DNA of 64,000 nt from Begonia masoniana (taxonomy: Eukaryota > Streptophyta > Magnoliopsida > Cucurbitales > Begoniaceae): positions 191,511 to 255,510 of the forward strand of contig CM039512.1 of NCBI GenBank assembly GCA_022432975.1. The letters run 5' to 3'. This document shows positions 38,561 through 50,301 of this stretch, one piece after another. The position numbers and the translations under genes are program-made. The notes beneath the pieces are model-generated. The model made no database searches. It worked only from the letters and a program-made list of their open reading frames with translations, and had not been told where the DNA came from. Each line of letters begins with the position of its first letter. Position 1 is the first letter of the stretch.

Positions 38561-39055
38561 CCAATTTCGAACATCCACTGATCACCTCTGCCGAACGACA
38601 TCCGCCGATCAACATCCGTCGATCACTTCTGCCGAACGACATCCGTCGAACGACATCCGCCGATCGACATCTACCAATCGCATCGTAACACGTTAACCAT
38701 TACACTCTAAACAAATGAACAACTCTGATTACTAAAAGAACTTATAAATTTTTACTGTAATCATTCAAAACAACTTGACTCCATGAAATGCTCGAAATCC
38801 AATAAGAACCACAGTTAAAATCAACAATGTATCACTATTAGAGTAACTAGAGAAAAACATAACAAAAATATTAAAACAACCACTGTCATAAGAATTCTCA
38901 GCATACTTCGACAAAACATCTATTCATTCAGACTTCTCATACTGACATTAGTTAAACCGCCTCATCAGTGCACCAAACTACGACATAGATGTGCTCCATC
39001 AACTTCACCTATCCTTCTGTAAACTCAGAGAAATCAGCTGTTAAAACCTCAGCAC

Positions 39056-39541
39056 CTACATCACAAAACTCATCTATTAGCCTAATTCTAAATAAGTAAA
39101 GCAAATATGAACTGAAATACTAAATTCATAAATCTTAATCATGCAGTTTCTACTTTCACATCTCAGTTGCATTTGTGTTCGTTCTCCGACCTGATCCCTC
39201 TGTTCGATGGGAAGTGGGTCAGTTTTTCCAAAGTCATACATCCTCTTACTCGATTAAGGGGCAGATTAGTTTCCTTAATAGCTAATCTGATCCCTCTGTT
39301 CGATAGGAGGTGGATCAATTTTTCCAAAGTCATACATCCTCTTACTCGATTGAGGGGCGGATTAGCTCCCTTAATAGCTGATCTGATACAAATTCTATTC
39401 TTGCCTTACCATGCCCTTACATGTAAATTTATTTTCATATTCTTTCAAAACATGATGCATGACATACTGAAAAACATTCAAACATGCATAAACCTACTGT
39501 TTTGTGATGTAGTCCCGAAGGTACACACATACTCTACTTAC
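39056..39541 (-). other. Putative structured intron domain of LTR C'
   Basis: Donor CAG|GTAAGT (minus strand, 39536-39541), then a CC-TTCG-GG hairpin flanked by GTA/TAC (39510-39523). CTACATCACAAAAC (39499-39512) is perfectly complementary over 14 bases to 39056-39069 at the acceptor-like TAG|GT. Relative to LTR C, changes on one arm are matched on the other. Confidence 0.5.
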
Positions 39542-40314
39542 CTGGCTTCCTAGAAATGTTTGGTGGAAGGCTACTTCGGGAGTTTTCTCAAACCTAAAAC
39601 CATAGACAGAGTATCGATTAGATCTTCACTAAATCTCATTCTAAACTATTCAGAAGTCTAAGGAGGTTATTCGAGAGCTCTGTTCTTCGGGCATTGCCGA
39701 TTCATCGCAATGACCCGAACTCACTCTTACCCACCGCATTCCCAAAACACACTCCTACAAGCTCCCCTGTAACGCCCCCGAACCCACCCTCGCTCGGAGC
39801 GCTACTTTGCTAACCTAAACCCACGTTGAAACATGATTTAAACTAAGCCTAGACTCGCTAATTTCCCTTAATCCTAACCTTTAAGCACCACGGCGTCCTT
39901 CCCGAAAATTTTGGCAAAGTAACGCCTGAAAATGGCGCCTCCAAAACGCTAAATACCTGCACACAAATCAATTCCCAACCAGATCCAGAATACTCCTACT
40001 TAACTTATCCAGCATACGACCTCACCAAATAGCAATAAAGAGGGAATTTAAAATACTAACATCCCTAAGTGAAGAAAATTCACAGCACAGGGCGACACAT
40101 CACCCTTAACTATGACTGAATACAGCAAATACAAATAGCTATCCCATCAAGTCCACAAACAGACATTTAAAATACTATCAAAATACAAAACCCACATCCT
40201 CCGAAGACCATGGTGGAGTCGCCCCGACAACTGCCCGCACCGGCACGCACTGTGCATCTCCGACTTTCCCAAGTCCTGGCTGACTCACATAGCTCACCTG
40301 TACCCGCTCGTTAC

Positions 40315-41144
40315 CTACACCACAGAACACACACGCACACGTAAGCTTCTTAGCAAGTAGGGAATGACAAATAAACATACACACTCTGTTGTTTTCTTTT
40401 CATTTCAGTTGCATTTGTCTCTAGTAAAATCCCTCTCGGGGTGCTCAATGAGCCACGTACCCGACGAGGCTATTCTACTCTAGACCATCTCTAGTAAAAT
40501 CTCTCGCGGGGTGCTCAGCGAGCCACGTGCCCACGAGGCTATTCTACTCGAGGCTAACTCTGGTATAATCCCTTGCGGGGTGCTCAACGAGCCACGTGCC
40601 CACAAAGCGATTCTACAGTAGAGTCCCTTGCGGGGTGCTCAATGAGCCACGTGCCCGACAAGACGAATCTACTATAGGCCCTCTCGAGTAAAATCTCTCA
40701 CGGGGTGCTCAACGAGCCACGTGCCCGATGAGACGATTCTACAGTAAAATTCCTTGCGGGGTGCTCAACGAGCCACGTGCCCACAAGACAATTCCACTCT
40801 AGGCTATTTCTAGTACAATCCCTTGCGGGGTGCTTAACGAGCCACGTGCCCACAAGACGATTCTACTCGAAACCAAATTGCATACCACTTCATATCTTTC
40901 AATTCATTCTCACCACACTAAGTATGCAAAACACTTAACCAAAACAATACAAGGTAACCACATAACCGAACAATACAAGCAACCATTCAAACTATGTTTG
41001 TCCCACAAATACTTAACCAAACCAAAACAAAGCAAAGCAATCAACATACAACAATTCCCAACAAATCAAAGCAATCAATAAACAACAATTCCCTACCGTT
41101 CTGTGGTGTAGGCCCGAAGGCAAAACATAACGTTCTCTACTTAC
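40315..41144 (-). other. Putative structured intron domain, left LTR of D
   Basis: Donor CAG|GTAAGT (41139-41144), hairpin GCC-TTCG-GGC (41112-41121) with a UUCG-type tetraloop. CCTACACCACAGAAC (41098-41112) is perfectly complementary over 15 bases to 40314-40328 at the acceptor-like TAG|GT. The cassette array lies between the arms. Confidence 0.55.
40421..40865 (-). repeat. GGGGTGCTCAACGAGCCACG array in left LTR of D
   Basis: Seven to eight degenerate units of about 55-65 bp with a constant core GGGGTGCTCAACGAGCCACG and variable flanks such as AGTAAAATCCCT and GATTCTACT. The core is rich in GTGC and CACGTG palindromes. It is counterpart to 45462-45905. Confidence 0.9.
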
Positions 41145-41651
41145 CTGGCTGCTCGAAACTCAATTGTCCACTTCTACTAGGCTAAAAGCTTGCTCGGTAA
41201 CCTGGTCGGTCCTGCGCAAAGACGGCCGGAAGTCGTGACTCTAGCACCGTCGACGTTATCTGGCCGGAAAACGTCGGAAAACGCCGGTGAACGGCGTCGA
41301 ACTCCCCCTCGCGTCGCCTCCCCCTCTCCTCTGTTCTCCTCTGCCCTCGCTGCCCGACGACAGAATGGTTTCAGCCATTCTGTCGTTTTGTTTTTATTTT
41401 TATTTTAAATAATAATAATAATAATAAAACTAACTGTTAATTAATCCTAATTTACCGTTCTGCCCTTCCGTATTTTCGACCATTTCGAATTTCATTAAAT
41501 CTCGTTCTTAAATTATAACCTACGGCTTAATTTCACTGAAAATACCCGAACCTAAAACCATTCACTTTTCTTTTAAATTAATTAAAACAACCTATTTTCT
41601 TATTCTTTTATTTTATCTCCAATTTTCCTTAAAAAAAACCCGGGTATTACA

Positions 41652-41672
41652 TTCCACCCTCCTTACAAAAAT
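41652..41672 (-). other. Polypurine tract of element D
   Basis: The minus strand reads TTTTTGTAAGGAGGGTGGAA directly before TGTAATACCCGGG. It is nearly the same as the tract of element A at 208-223. Confidence 0.8.
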
Positions 41673-44600
41673 TTTGTCCTCAAAATTTGTGTCCTTGTTA
41701 TTTCTCAATTTACTCAACTCAACTACCCAACCCTAGTCACCTATCGGGTGCTACATTCCCCAAGTTCCGACTTCACCTAACTCTGCACTCTCTAACTCGA
41801 ATATTCACACGTCCACTAACTGTAATCTAATTCATACCCTCAAACCCTTCTAACTGAATTCTCAACTCGATCTTTTCTCTAGCTCAGTTAATCTAATTCC
41901 TCACTTTCTACTTCTGTGTCTGCTAAATACGCACACACAAACCACTACAACCCTCTATGCTACCACAATCGAGTAATCATAAGATACTAATGAGTACACT
42001 TCGTACCTCAATTCCTACTAACCTCAATAAATTCTTAGATCAGGACTAACTCGTTCCTAACTCTTCACACAACACTCTAAATGTTGTACAACATATCCTT
42101 AATGCTCATTGTCTTCGACCCCTTGAAGCCTCCCAACTTAAATCCTATTAGTGAATATCATTTGACTGAAATACCTATCGTATAATTCACAGCTTTAAAT
42201 CTTCCTAACTAAGTTCACCTAGTCCCTTACTTTTCTAATCCAGTGCCTATCGAATGCTTACCTAACTATCTCATATCTCCAAATCTATCTCAATAGCGTA
42301 ACACTAAAACTTACTAATAAACTTCTTACTCTAAGTCCTCAATTTCAAGTTCTTTTCTACTCAATCATCTCTTTTATAATTTATCACTCTCATTCCTTAT
42401 ACCTACTTACCTCGAGAAATCACAATATTTCATTAATCACAATAACACTATCTATGTATTTCAAGCTCTCACTACATCTATTCTTTCAAGATATATTATA
42501 AATTCTCCAATTGGAATTTACTAATCTCCTCACTTATCTCACTTCTAACTCTTCATCTACTCTTCACCCGACAACGTAGTTCAAACTCTTAACTTAAGAG
42601 TCTAACTCTCATAACTATTTACTCTCACTCATTTATACCTTTAACTTACTCAATCATCACCTATACTTTCAAACTTTTACAATTTAATTCTCGTTATCTT
42701 CTAAGTTCTTCAGCTTCATAGGAAATACTCAATTTCTAATGGCTAACTCTCTTATCCTAACTCTCTCTCATAGTTAATTAATCTCACTACTTCTTTCTTT
42801 CCTATGTCTGTCTCAATTCTAGAATTTAATCTCATCGTTCTTCTAGCTTACTAATATTCGAGTTCTCATTCATATCACACTCTTAAGCTCGCCAACTCTT
42901 AAGCTTATCAACTCTAGCCTAATCTATTACGACATTAGCAGTTTCGACTTCGTTACATACGAGTCGAACATTGAACTTTCTAACTTAACATTATCCCTAA
43001 ATCACTCAAACACTTTCGTGCAATTCCCCGTTCCTCTTATTCGAAATTCTCTAATTCCTCAGATCTTACACTACTAATTACTTAAGGTTCAGACCTCGAA
43101 CTCTAACCTTCCTCTTTCTATAGTCTACGATTTCTAATTTCTTCTCAAGTTTCTTAACACTAATACAATTATCTAACTTCCTTCAGGATTCTCTTCAAAA
43201 TTTACTAACTAATCTACTCTCTTTAGTCTTCCAACTCGGTTCAAATATTCTCTAACTCTCATTACAACAAGTCACCCAACACCCTCCTTGTTAGCAAACT
43301 TGTTGTAGCTTAAATACCACCCAAAATACCAATTTCCTACCTATTCCTCGACGAGTCACCATTTCTCCTAACATCGCACGCATTAATCTAAACCTCAGAA
43401 CATTATCCTAATTCAAGAGGTTAGATTTTTCTCTACTTACTCAAGACATATAAGTTTCTAAGTTATTCCAAGTTATTCCAAAACTATATACTTTCGGCTC
43501 CAAAATCCTATGTCGAATAACACCAAAACATAACACGTCCACTCCTTCTTGTCACGCCTAAATTCTCCTATACAATGCCGGTTGAAACTTTTACGCCCCT
43601 TAAGATAGTACCTATACCCTAAGCTCCAACCATTTTCCTAACGAATATCACCTAGCATCTTCTTTGATCCTTTTTATTGGTTTCCTAGCTCTAAGGAAAT
43701 CTCAACTTTTAATTTCCGAAATTGAGTACCTTTTTATGGCTCATCATTCACTCCACGACTACTCCTCATTGCCACATACACGACTCGACTCATACTCTCC
43801 ATAATTCTACTCTCGAGCATTCATCGAGAATTGTCACCTCTCTATGGCTCTAGTTTGGGTCATACTAACTAACTATACCTTTTAACATTCAATAGTCTCT
43901 ATCATTGTTAACCTCACTTAACTTAGGCTAGGCTCCCCTCTTGGTTTTTCTTGCATAAAATTTATTAGAATCTTCCTCCACCGAATACCAATTAGTATCT
44001 CCAATTCTCAAAATCCCCTTAACAATTTACTTAAGCTAGACACCCACACATAATCAACATCTAACTACTCCCACTATGCGTAAGTCTAACTATTCTATAT
44101 TTTTCCATTGATCCACATAAACATACGAATGATACTTCTACGATCTAAGGTATCTCCTGATAAATTTCATTTCCAACTTCACACTCTTATCTAGTTCATC
44201 GTATCCTAAAATTTCAAGGGTTTGCTTTATTCAAATTTTATTATATTTTGTATCTCCTTATGGGTAACACTCCTAGGCGTATCACCCTAAGTTATCTATG
44301 TCTTCTATCTCCCTCATTCCAAAATCTATTCGCGTTACACATAACTCATCGTGTCCTCACCCTTTTTCACGCTAGAATGTAACTCACGTCTCTCTCTTAA
44401 CAACTCTCACTTCTACCTGGCTAACACTTACACTCCGCTCAAACCAACCCTACCTCTTTCCTCACATCCTTTGGTTAACAAACTTACATTCACATCATAA
44501 TATTCTCTAAGATTTATATTCTCAATCCTACTTTTATCTCTTCTATGCATGTTATTTTGTCTGTTCCCTTTTCCAAATAAACTTCCTAACTATTCGAACT

Positions 44601-44787
44601 ATCGCGTTCCTACGTCAATGAATTGGCTTAAGGAATCCACCAAGGTTGACTACACAAAACAAACAGGGATTAAACCAGTCTAATCTTAGATATAAACTAT
44701 AAAGTAAAGAAATACTTACAGTCGGTAAAACACGTCGCATGGCGGCCGGCATTGTTGGGTAATCCTTTGAACAACTCAACCATTTAT
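41673..44787 (-). other. Non-coding interior of element D
   Basis: About 3.1 kb, rich in CTAACT/TTCTCTA phrases on the plus strand, with stops in all frames. On the minus strand next to the primer site there is a short frame (44800-44615) reading PTMPAAMRRVLPT and then a GTAAGT, which may be the relic of a gag start. Nothing else is recognised. Confidence 0.6.
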
Positions 44788-44799
44788 GCTCTGATACCA
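44788..44799 (-). other. Primer-binding site of element D
   Basis: The minus strand reads TGGTATCAGAGC, the complement of the 3' end of plant initiator tRNA-Met, three bases from the LTR. This fixes the orientation of the element. Confidence 0.95.
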
Positions 44800-45349
44800 T
44801 CTTGTAACGCCCCCGAACCCACCCTGGCTCGGAGCGCTACTTTGCTAACCCAAACCCACGTTGAAACATGATTTAAACTAAGCCTAGACTCGCTAATTTC
44901 TCTTAATCCTAACCTTTAAGCACCACGGCGTCCTTCCCGAAAATTTCGGCAAAGTAACGCCTGAAAATGGCGCCTCCAAAACGCTAAATACCTGCACACA
45001 AATCAATTCCCAACCAGATCCAGAATACTCCTACTTAACTTATCCAGCATACGACCTCACCAAATAGCAATAAAGAGGGAATTTAAAATACTAACATCCC
45101 TAAGTGAAGAAAATTCACAGCACAGGGCGACACATCACCCTTAACTATGACTGAATACAGCAAATACAAATAGCTATCCCATCAAGTCCACAAACAGACA
45201 TTTAAAATACTATCAAAATACAAAACCCACATCCTCCGAAGACCATGGTGGAGTCGCCCCGACAACTGTCCGCACTGGCACGCACTGTGCATCTCCGACT
45301 TTCCCAAGTCCTGGCTGACTCACATAGCTCACCTATACCCGCTCGTTAC

Positions 45350-46183
45350 CTACACCACAGAACACACACGCACACGTAAGCTTACGCTTAGCAAGTAGGG
45401 AATGACAAATAAACATACACACTCTGTTGTTTTCTTTTCATTTCAGTTGCATTTGTCTCTAGTAAAATCCCTCTCGGGGTGCTCAACGAGCCACGTACAC
45501 GACGAGGCTATTCTACTCTAGACCATCTCTAGTAAAATCTCTCGCGGGGTGCTCAGCGAGCCACGTGCCCACGAGGCTATTCTACTCGAGGCTAACTCTG
45601 GTATAATCCCTTGCGGGGTGCTCAACGAGCCATGTGCCCACAAAGCGATTCTACAGTAAAGTCCCTTGCGGGGTGCTCAACGAGCCACGTGCCCGACAAG
45701 ACGAATCTACTATAGGCCCTCTCTAGTAAAATCTCTCACGGGGTGCTCAACGAGCCACGTGCCCGAACGAGACGATTCTATAGTAAAATTCCTTGCGGGG
45801 TGCTCAACGAGCCACGTGCCCACAAGACAATTCCACTCGAGGCTATTTCTAGTACAATCCCTTGCGGGGTGCTCAACGAGCCACGTGCCCACAAGACGAT
45901 TCTACTCGAAACCAAATTGCATACCACTTCATATCTTTCAATTCATTCTCACCACACTAAGTATGCAAAACACTTAACCAAAACAATACAAGGTAACCAC
46001 ATAACCGAACAATACAAGCAACCATTCAAACTATGTCTGTCCCACAAATACTTAACCAAACCAAAACAAAGCAAAGCAATCAACATACAACAATTCCCAA
46101 CAAATCAAAGCAATCAATAAACAACAATTCCCTACCGTTCTATGGTGTAGGCCCGAAGGCAAAACATAACGTCCTCTACTTAC
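45350..46183 (-). other. Putative structured intron domain, right LTR of D
   Basis: Same layout as the left LTR: donor at 46178-46183, GCC-TTCG-GGC hairpin (46151-46160), arms 46137-46151 and 45349-45363. One arm base has changed from the left LTR (GTTCTGTGG to GTTCTATGG), which keeps a G-U pair. The second hairpin is TAAGC-GTAA-GCTTA (about 45375-45389). Confidence 0.5.
45462..45905 (-). repeat. GGGGTGCTCAACGAGCCACG array in right LTR of D
   Basis: Seven to eight units as in the left LTR, with the same number and order, so the array has not changed copy number since insertion. Confidence 0.9.
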
Positions 46184-47001
46184 CTGGTTGCTCGAAACTC
46201 AATTGTCCACTTCTACTAGGCTAAAAGCTTGCTCGGTAACCTGGTCGGTCCTCTTCGAAGATGGCCGGAAGTCGCAGCTCTTGCACCGTCGACGTTATCT
46301 GGCCGGAAAACGTCGGAAAACGCCGGTGAACGGCGTCGAACTCCCCCTCGCGTCGCCTCCCTCTCTCCCCTGTTCTCCTCTGCCCTCGCTGCCCGACGAC
46401 ATAATGGTTTCGGCCATTCTGTCGTTTTGTTTTTATTATTTTTTTTTAAATAATAAAACTAACTGTAATTAATCCTCCTTTACCGTTCTGCCCTTCCGTG
46501 TTTTCGACCATTTCGAATTTCATTAAATCTTGTTCTTAAATTATAACCTACGGCTTAATTTCACTGAAAATACCCGAACCTAAAACCATTCACTTTTCTT
46601 TTAAATTAATTAAAACAACTTATTTTTTTATTCTTTTATTTTATCTCCAATTTTTCTTAAAATAAACCCGGGTGTTACATCCCCTATCATCTATAATCAC
46701 TAAACAGCAAGAAAACTGAAATAAAGCTCACCTAGGTTGAAGAAATCGGAGGGGAAATTGCTGAGAGGAATCTGCTCTGCTGAGTTGAGCTGAATGCCGA
46801 ATGAGGAAATGAGAAACAGTGGCGGCTAAACCTTCATTAAACCCTCCATTTATAACACTTGCTCCACAATTACACTTATACCCTTGACTAACCAACTTTA
46901 ACCTATTTAAGCAACCACTCAAATTTTACTTAATTCTATAAAAATAAGAGTTGCAAAATGATACTATTAAAAATCAAGGCTGACAATTACCGGGTGCTAC
47001 A

Positions 47002-48839
47002 ATACTAAACCTTTTTATCAATGTCAAAATACATGCAACGGAAACTCGTAAATCATCACTAGGATAGATCCATATAACAAAACTAACTCCAAAACATCAA
47101 ATCCCCGAGATATTCACTACACTACCAAAATCATTTTCAACTAACCCACACCTATCATATACACCTACATTTATCGAAGTGTTACTTGGAGCTCGCCCAC
47201 GGGTCAATAAGCCTTGCCAAAACACATCCCGTTGCCACGAGTCCCACCCATCGACCACCTATACTTGATCATCGAGAGGAGGTTCCTCACCTTTGTTCTC
47301 GTCACCTACATCATACGATAAACACATTAAGTCTAATGCTTAGTAAGGGGTGCACTAAAACATATGTACACATAAATGCATGGTTTCTTAAAACATGTTC
47401 ATTTTCACATATTTTTGTTACATAACATGGAAGAGTAAATTTATGCATGAGTAGTCACAGACACCACCCTGTCTACCCCGTAGACCACACACTTGCCCTG
47501 AGTTGCCATGATTGGGTGTATTGTCTTGCCATGAGTTGTCATGATTGTGCCCTACGCCCTACTCATCCTCAAACCTTACTCAACATTTACATATTTTACT
47601 TCGTTCACTTGAAAACATGCATGTAAGAACATTTTATTTAACTTTAAAGGTGAAAACATGATGCATGAAGAGAAGATACTCCAAACAATCATCAATGACA
47701 ATTCATAAATGTGCATAAAAATACTTAACTCATAAACAAACCTAACAATTACTAATAACACACATCCTAGGCTACCCGACTCGTTAAAACCCCACAATCA
47801 GAAACCATCATCGAAACACATAAAACCTAGCATCGATACAATGTAGGACCTTAAGGGCCGGAAACCTAACACCACTTACCTGGCGTCCTTAGCAAGCCGA
47901 GCACCGTTCGAAAGCTTGGTTCACCTAATACATCTCACAAATAATGACATTAAAATCGGTCTTGAATAACAGATCTCCAAAGCTAAACGTAACACCTAAC
48001 TAGGGCAATTTTCCTAAAACTATAGTTTATTTCATTTGGGCATTCTATCGAGCAATTCGTGCTCACAACTCAGCAACCTCCATTAATAATATTTATAAAA
48101 CCTCCAACAACCAAAATCAGACCTAACTAACAACCAATCACCATTAATTTATCCTAATTTACTCAATAACGAGAAATAAATCATCAACGAGCATTAAAAG
48201 CACAACACATCGATTTCTAACTAAAACCCAACGATTCTCAACCCTAAGTCAATAACCCTAACCGAAATCAACCCTAAAATAACTACTAAACGTCCAATAC
48301 AATAGGGTCTTACCTAGGTTATGGGTTGGAGAAAAGAAACGAAGAAGAAACTTCACCAGAAAAAGGAATTGTTGATCGGCCAAAAGTGGAGAACGCCGTG
48401 GAGAACAAAATCGCCAAAGAGAAGGGAGGAAAAAGAAGGGGAGGGGGGGTATTCATTAATTAAACAATTTGACTTAACAATTTACAAGTTTGCCCCTCCT
48501 CTTAAACTCCCACGAATCCACTATTTTGTCTATCGATTTAGTTTCCTCCGAAACTTCCTTATTCCTCCAAATATTCAACTTATTCCTAGGGTTCTAAAGA
48601 AACTCCTCATTCGCAAAACGGACTTAATTTACTATTTTTACGACTTAAACCACTATAAGCGAAAAATCAAAACTCTGCGTTACGCTATCGATTTGGATTT
48701 CTAAAAGTTTACTTATTCCTCTAAAAATCCTCATAAATTCTTAGGGCCCTAATAAAACCTCGCGCTCACAAAACGGGCCTATTTTTCTTATTTACAAAAA
48801 TACGCCAGGAGCAGAAACCTGAAAAACCCGGGCATTACA
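47002..48839 (-). mobile_element. LTR F (inverted), upstream segment
   Basis: On the minus strand it starts TGTAATGCCCGGG at 48839, directly after a purine tract, and runs down to the C' insertion at 47002, continuing at 36150-36363. It has the shared LTR parts: leader purine/pyrimidine stretch, donor and hairpin (47846-47879), acceptor-like site (47306), GAGGA/TCCTC hairpin (about 47276-47288) and a CCCACGGGTC block (about 47199). The frame at 48321-48704 is not gene-like. Confidence 0.75.
47306..47879 (-). other. Putative structured intron domain of LTR F
   Basis: Donor CAG|GTAAGT (47874-47879). Hairpin GGCCC-TTAA-GGTCC with a central mismatch (47846-47859). Arms 47836-47847 and 47305-47316 form 12 consecutive pairs if G-U is allowed. 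The second hairpin is CATTA-GACT-TAATG (about 47322-47339). Confidence 0.45.
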
Positions 48840-48875
48840 TCCTTCCCTCCTTAATTGAAATTTTGTCCTCAAAAT
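48840..48875 (-). other. Polypurine tract of element F
   Basis: The minus strand reads TTGAGGACAAAATTTCAATT then AAGGAGGGAAGGA up to the LTR start. It matches the 3' ends of elements A and D in layout. Confidence 0.75.
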
Positions 48876-50301
48876 TGGCCTAGCTTATATTTCTTATCAT
48901 TAACGCCTCTTTCCTTGCGACCTTATTCCTTAACGCATGGTTATTCCGCACTTTAAAGTCTAGCCCTCTTATCTTCTCTATAACTCACATTACTATTTAG
49001 GAGCACTCATCACATCCATAACTGGGACTACCCCTTCTAGTTCTTTACTGAAATGCTTAACACCACATCGTCCGACATTAGGCTCATAATTGCATCCTCT
49101 ACTTTTAATGGAACTAAACATGTCCTGGCTTATGCATCAAGCCCTATCAATTCCCGAAGTCTCCAGTCAAATAACAAGTCAACCTATTTCATCTCTTTAA
49201 ATTCTCGCATGCATCGGCCTTCACTTAATCACTCATAGGTTAAACCTTCTAACTCATCTAACTTAGTCATTTTTTAGATCCTCTAGATCAAAACTCACTA
49301 CTAGTCCTCCACTTCCGAGTAAAGTTACTTTCAAGGTCTTCCTAAGTTAAGGTTTTCCTTAGCTACCCTTTTGATAATAGTCATATGATGGGTTGTCTTC
49401 CTTCTACAGCAACCTTCTCTATTCCCTGGAAGCTTCCGTCAAATAAGGCCAACGATTGCAAGCACAAACACACAATCCACAAGTCTGGAAATCAAAGCAC
49501 AGACTCAGTTCTATTTCATAACAAACATAATATTCAATGTCCCCTTTTCTCCTCTCCTCTCTCTCTCCCTCTCTTATATTCTCTCGCAACAAACTCATAA
49601 TTCTCTCTCTTAGTCGCCTAACATTGCACCATACCTCTAACCATGACTTTTACTTTAGGGTGCTAAACTTTTCTCGGATTAGCTAACACATTTAGTTCCC
49701 TAAATTGTCCCCAACTCTTATATTCTTGCCCCGCATTCTCTGAACAAATTGCACCCACAGCTTGACGAGTCTACTATTTACGGATCACTCTTAACTTCAC
49801 TAAGTCTTCTCCCATATCGTGTTGGTTGTAGTCCTCACGCATAAAAAATCGCCCTTTATCGACTAGTCTTCTAAAGTGGTACCTATCTCCTAAAGAACGA
49901 CCATCTCTTTGTGACTTGAGTATCACCTTTCATAAAATTCTTGATTTTATGACGTCTCCAAATTTGTTAACTTTTCTACTTCGCCTAAATCTCTTTATTC
50001 TTGTCACCGATATTTACCAAGACAAACACTCCTACTCAACAATTCACCTAAGCGGAATTCTTGGTTACTATCTTCATCTAAATACTCAAAAGGTTCGTCA
50101 ACTAGGATCTAGTTTCTATCTATTCAAACGTTATATCTCGTAGGTTGTACCCCTCTATTGGTAATAAAATTATAAGTGTGCACACACCAGCGCAACTATA
50201 CTAGGTTATTCACCTCAATGCATAACTCTCTCTATTCACAATCCTCCTCCTATCTAGCGTACAAATGTTACCTTTAAACCTTCACTATAATTTACACTTC
50301 T
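48876..50301 (-). mobile_element. Decayed interior of element F
   Basis: The position after the purine tract implies retrotransposon interior, but no pol motif survives in the frames I read and no primer site is found. The composition (CTAACTC, TCTCTC-rich on the plus strand) resembles the interior of D. Short plus-strand frames (49053-50143) are not recognisable proteins. Confidence 0.45.

Larger units (their letters stand above)
39768..41651 (-). repeat. 3' LTR of element D
   Basis: TGTAACGCCCCCG...CCCGGGTATTACA on the plus strand. It contains the seven-to-eight-copy cassette at 40421-40865 and the GTCGACGTT...CCGGTGAACGGCG leader phrases (about 41260-41300). Purine-tract complement TTCCACCCTCCTTAC follows directly. 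Confidence 0.9.
39768..46679 (-). mobile_element. LTR retrotransposon D with two LTRs, non-autonomous
   Basis: Two direct LTRs (39768-41651 and 44803-46679) enclose 3151 bases. The target duplication TCCCC is perfect (39763-39767 and 46680-46684), and its removal restores LTR C'. The primer-binding site and purine tract show that it is transcribed on the minus strand. The interior holds no long open frame and no recognisable gag, protease, RT or integrase motif, only C/T-rich, AT-rich sequence, so it is either heavily decayed or a large non-autonomous derivative mobilised in trans. Since the LTRs differ by only about 2 per cent by eye (roughly 40 changes), the empty interior was probably already non-coding when it inserted. 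Confidence 0.9.
44803..46679 (-). repeat. 5' LTR of element D
   Basis: TGTAACGCCCCCG...CCCGGGTGTTACA on the plus strand, co-linear with 39768-41651. Differences are mainly C/T and G/A changes plus a few small indels (for example TTCTTAGC versus TTACGCTTAGC). Confidence 0.9.
36364..47001 (-). mobile_element. Solo LTR C' (inverted relative of LTR C), interrupted by element D
   Basis: Starts TGTAACGCCCG at 36364 and ends CCGGGTGCTACA at 47001, with perfect 5-bp ATACT duplications outside. On the minus strand the upstream part (47001-46680) matches LTR C from its start: TTATAAATGG, GCCGCCACTG, then CAGAGC leader phrases. The middle part (39767-38680) matches the donor, the duplicated 100-bp segment and the CTGATGAGG region. 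Element D splits it at 39768-46679. The 3' part carries a 45-bp array and a piece of the neighbouring tandem repeat. Confidence 0.85.

Noticed and set aside
36608..38581. 600-residue repeat-protein frames on both strands
   Set aside because: A perfect 45-bp array, a multiple of three, keeps any frame open; there is no start context, and the opposite strand is equally open.
41190..41408. Frames of 70-95 residues in the leader of LTR D (also 46188-46472 and 32469-32756)
   Set aside because: They are repeated in each LTR, lie in the untranslated leader and differ by frame-breaking changes between copies.
48321..48704. Lysine-rich 127-residue frame
   Set aside because: It lies across the leader of inverted LTR F on the strand opposite to transcription; the basic N-terminus reflects purine-rich leader complement.
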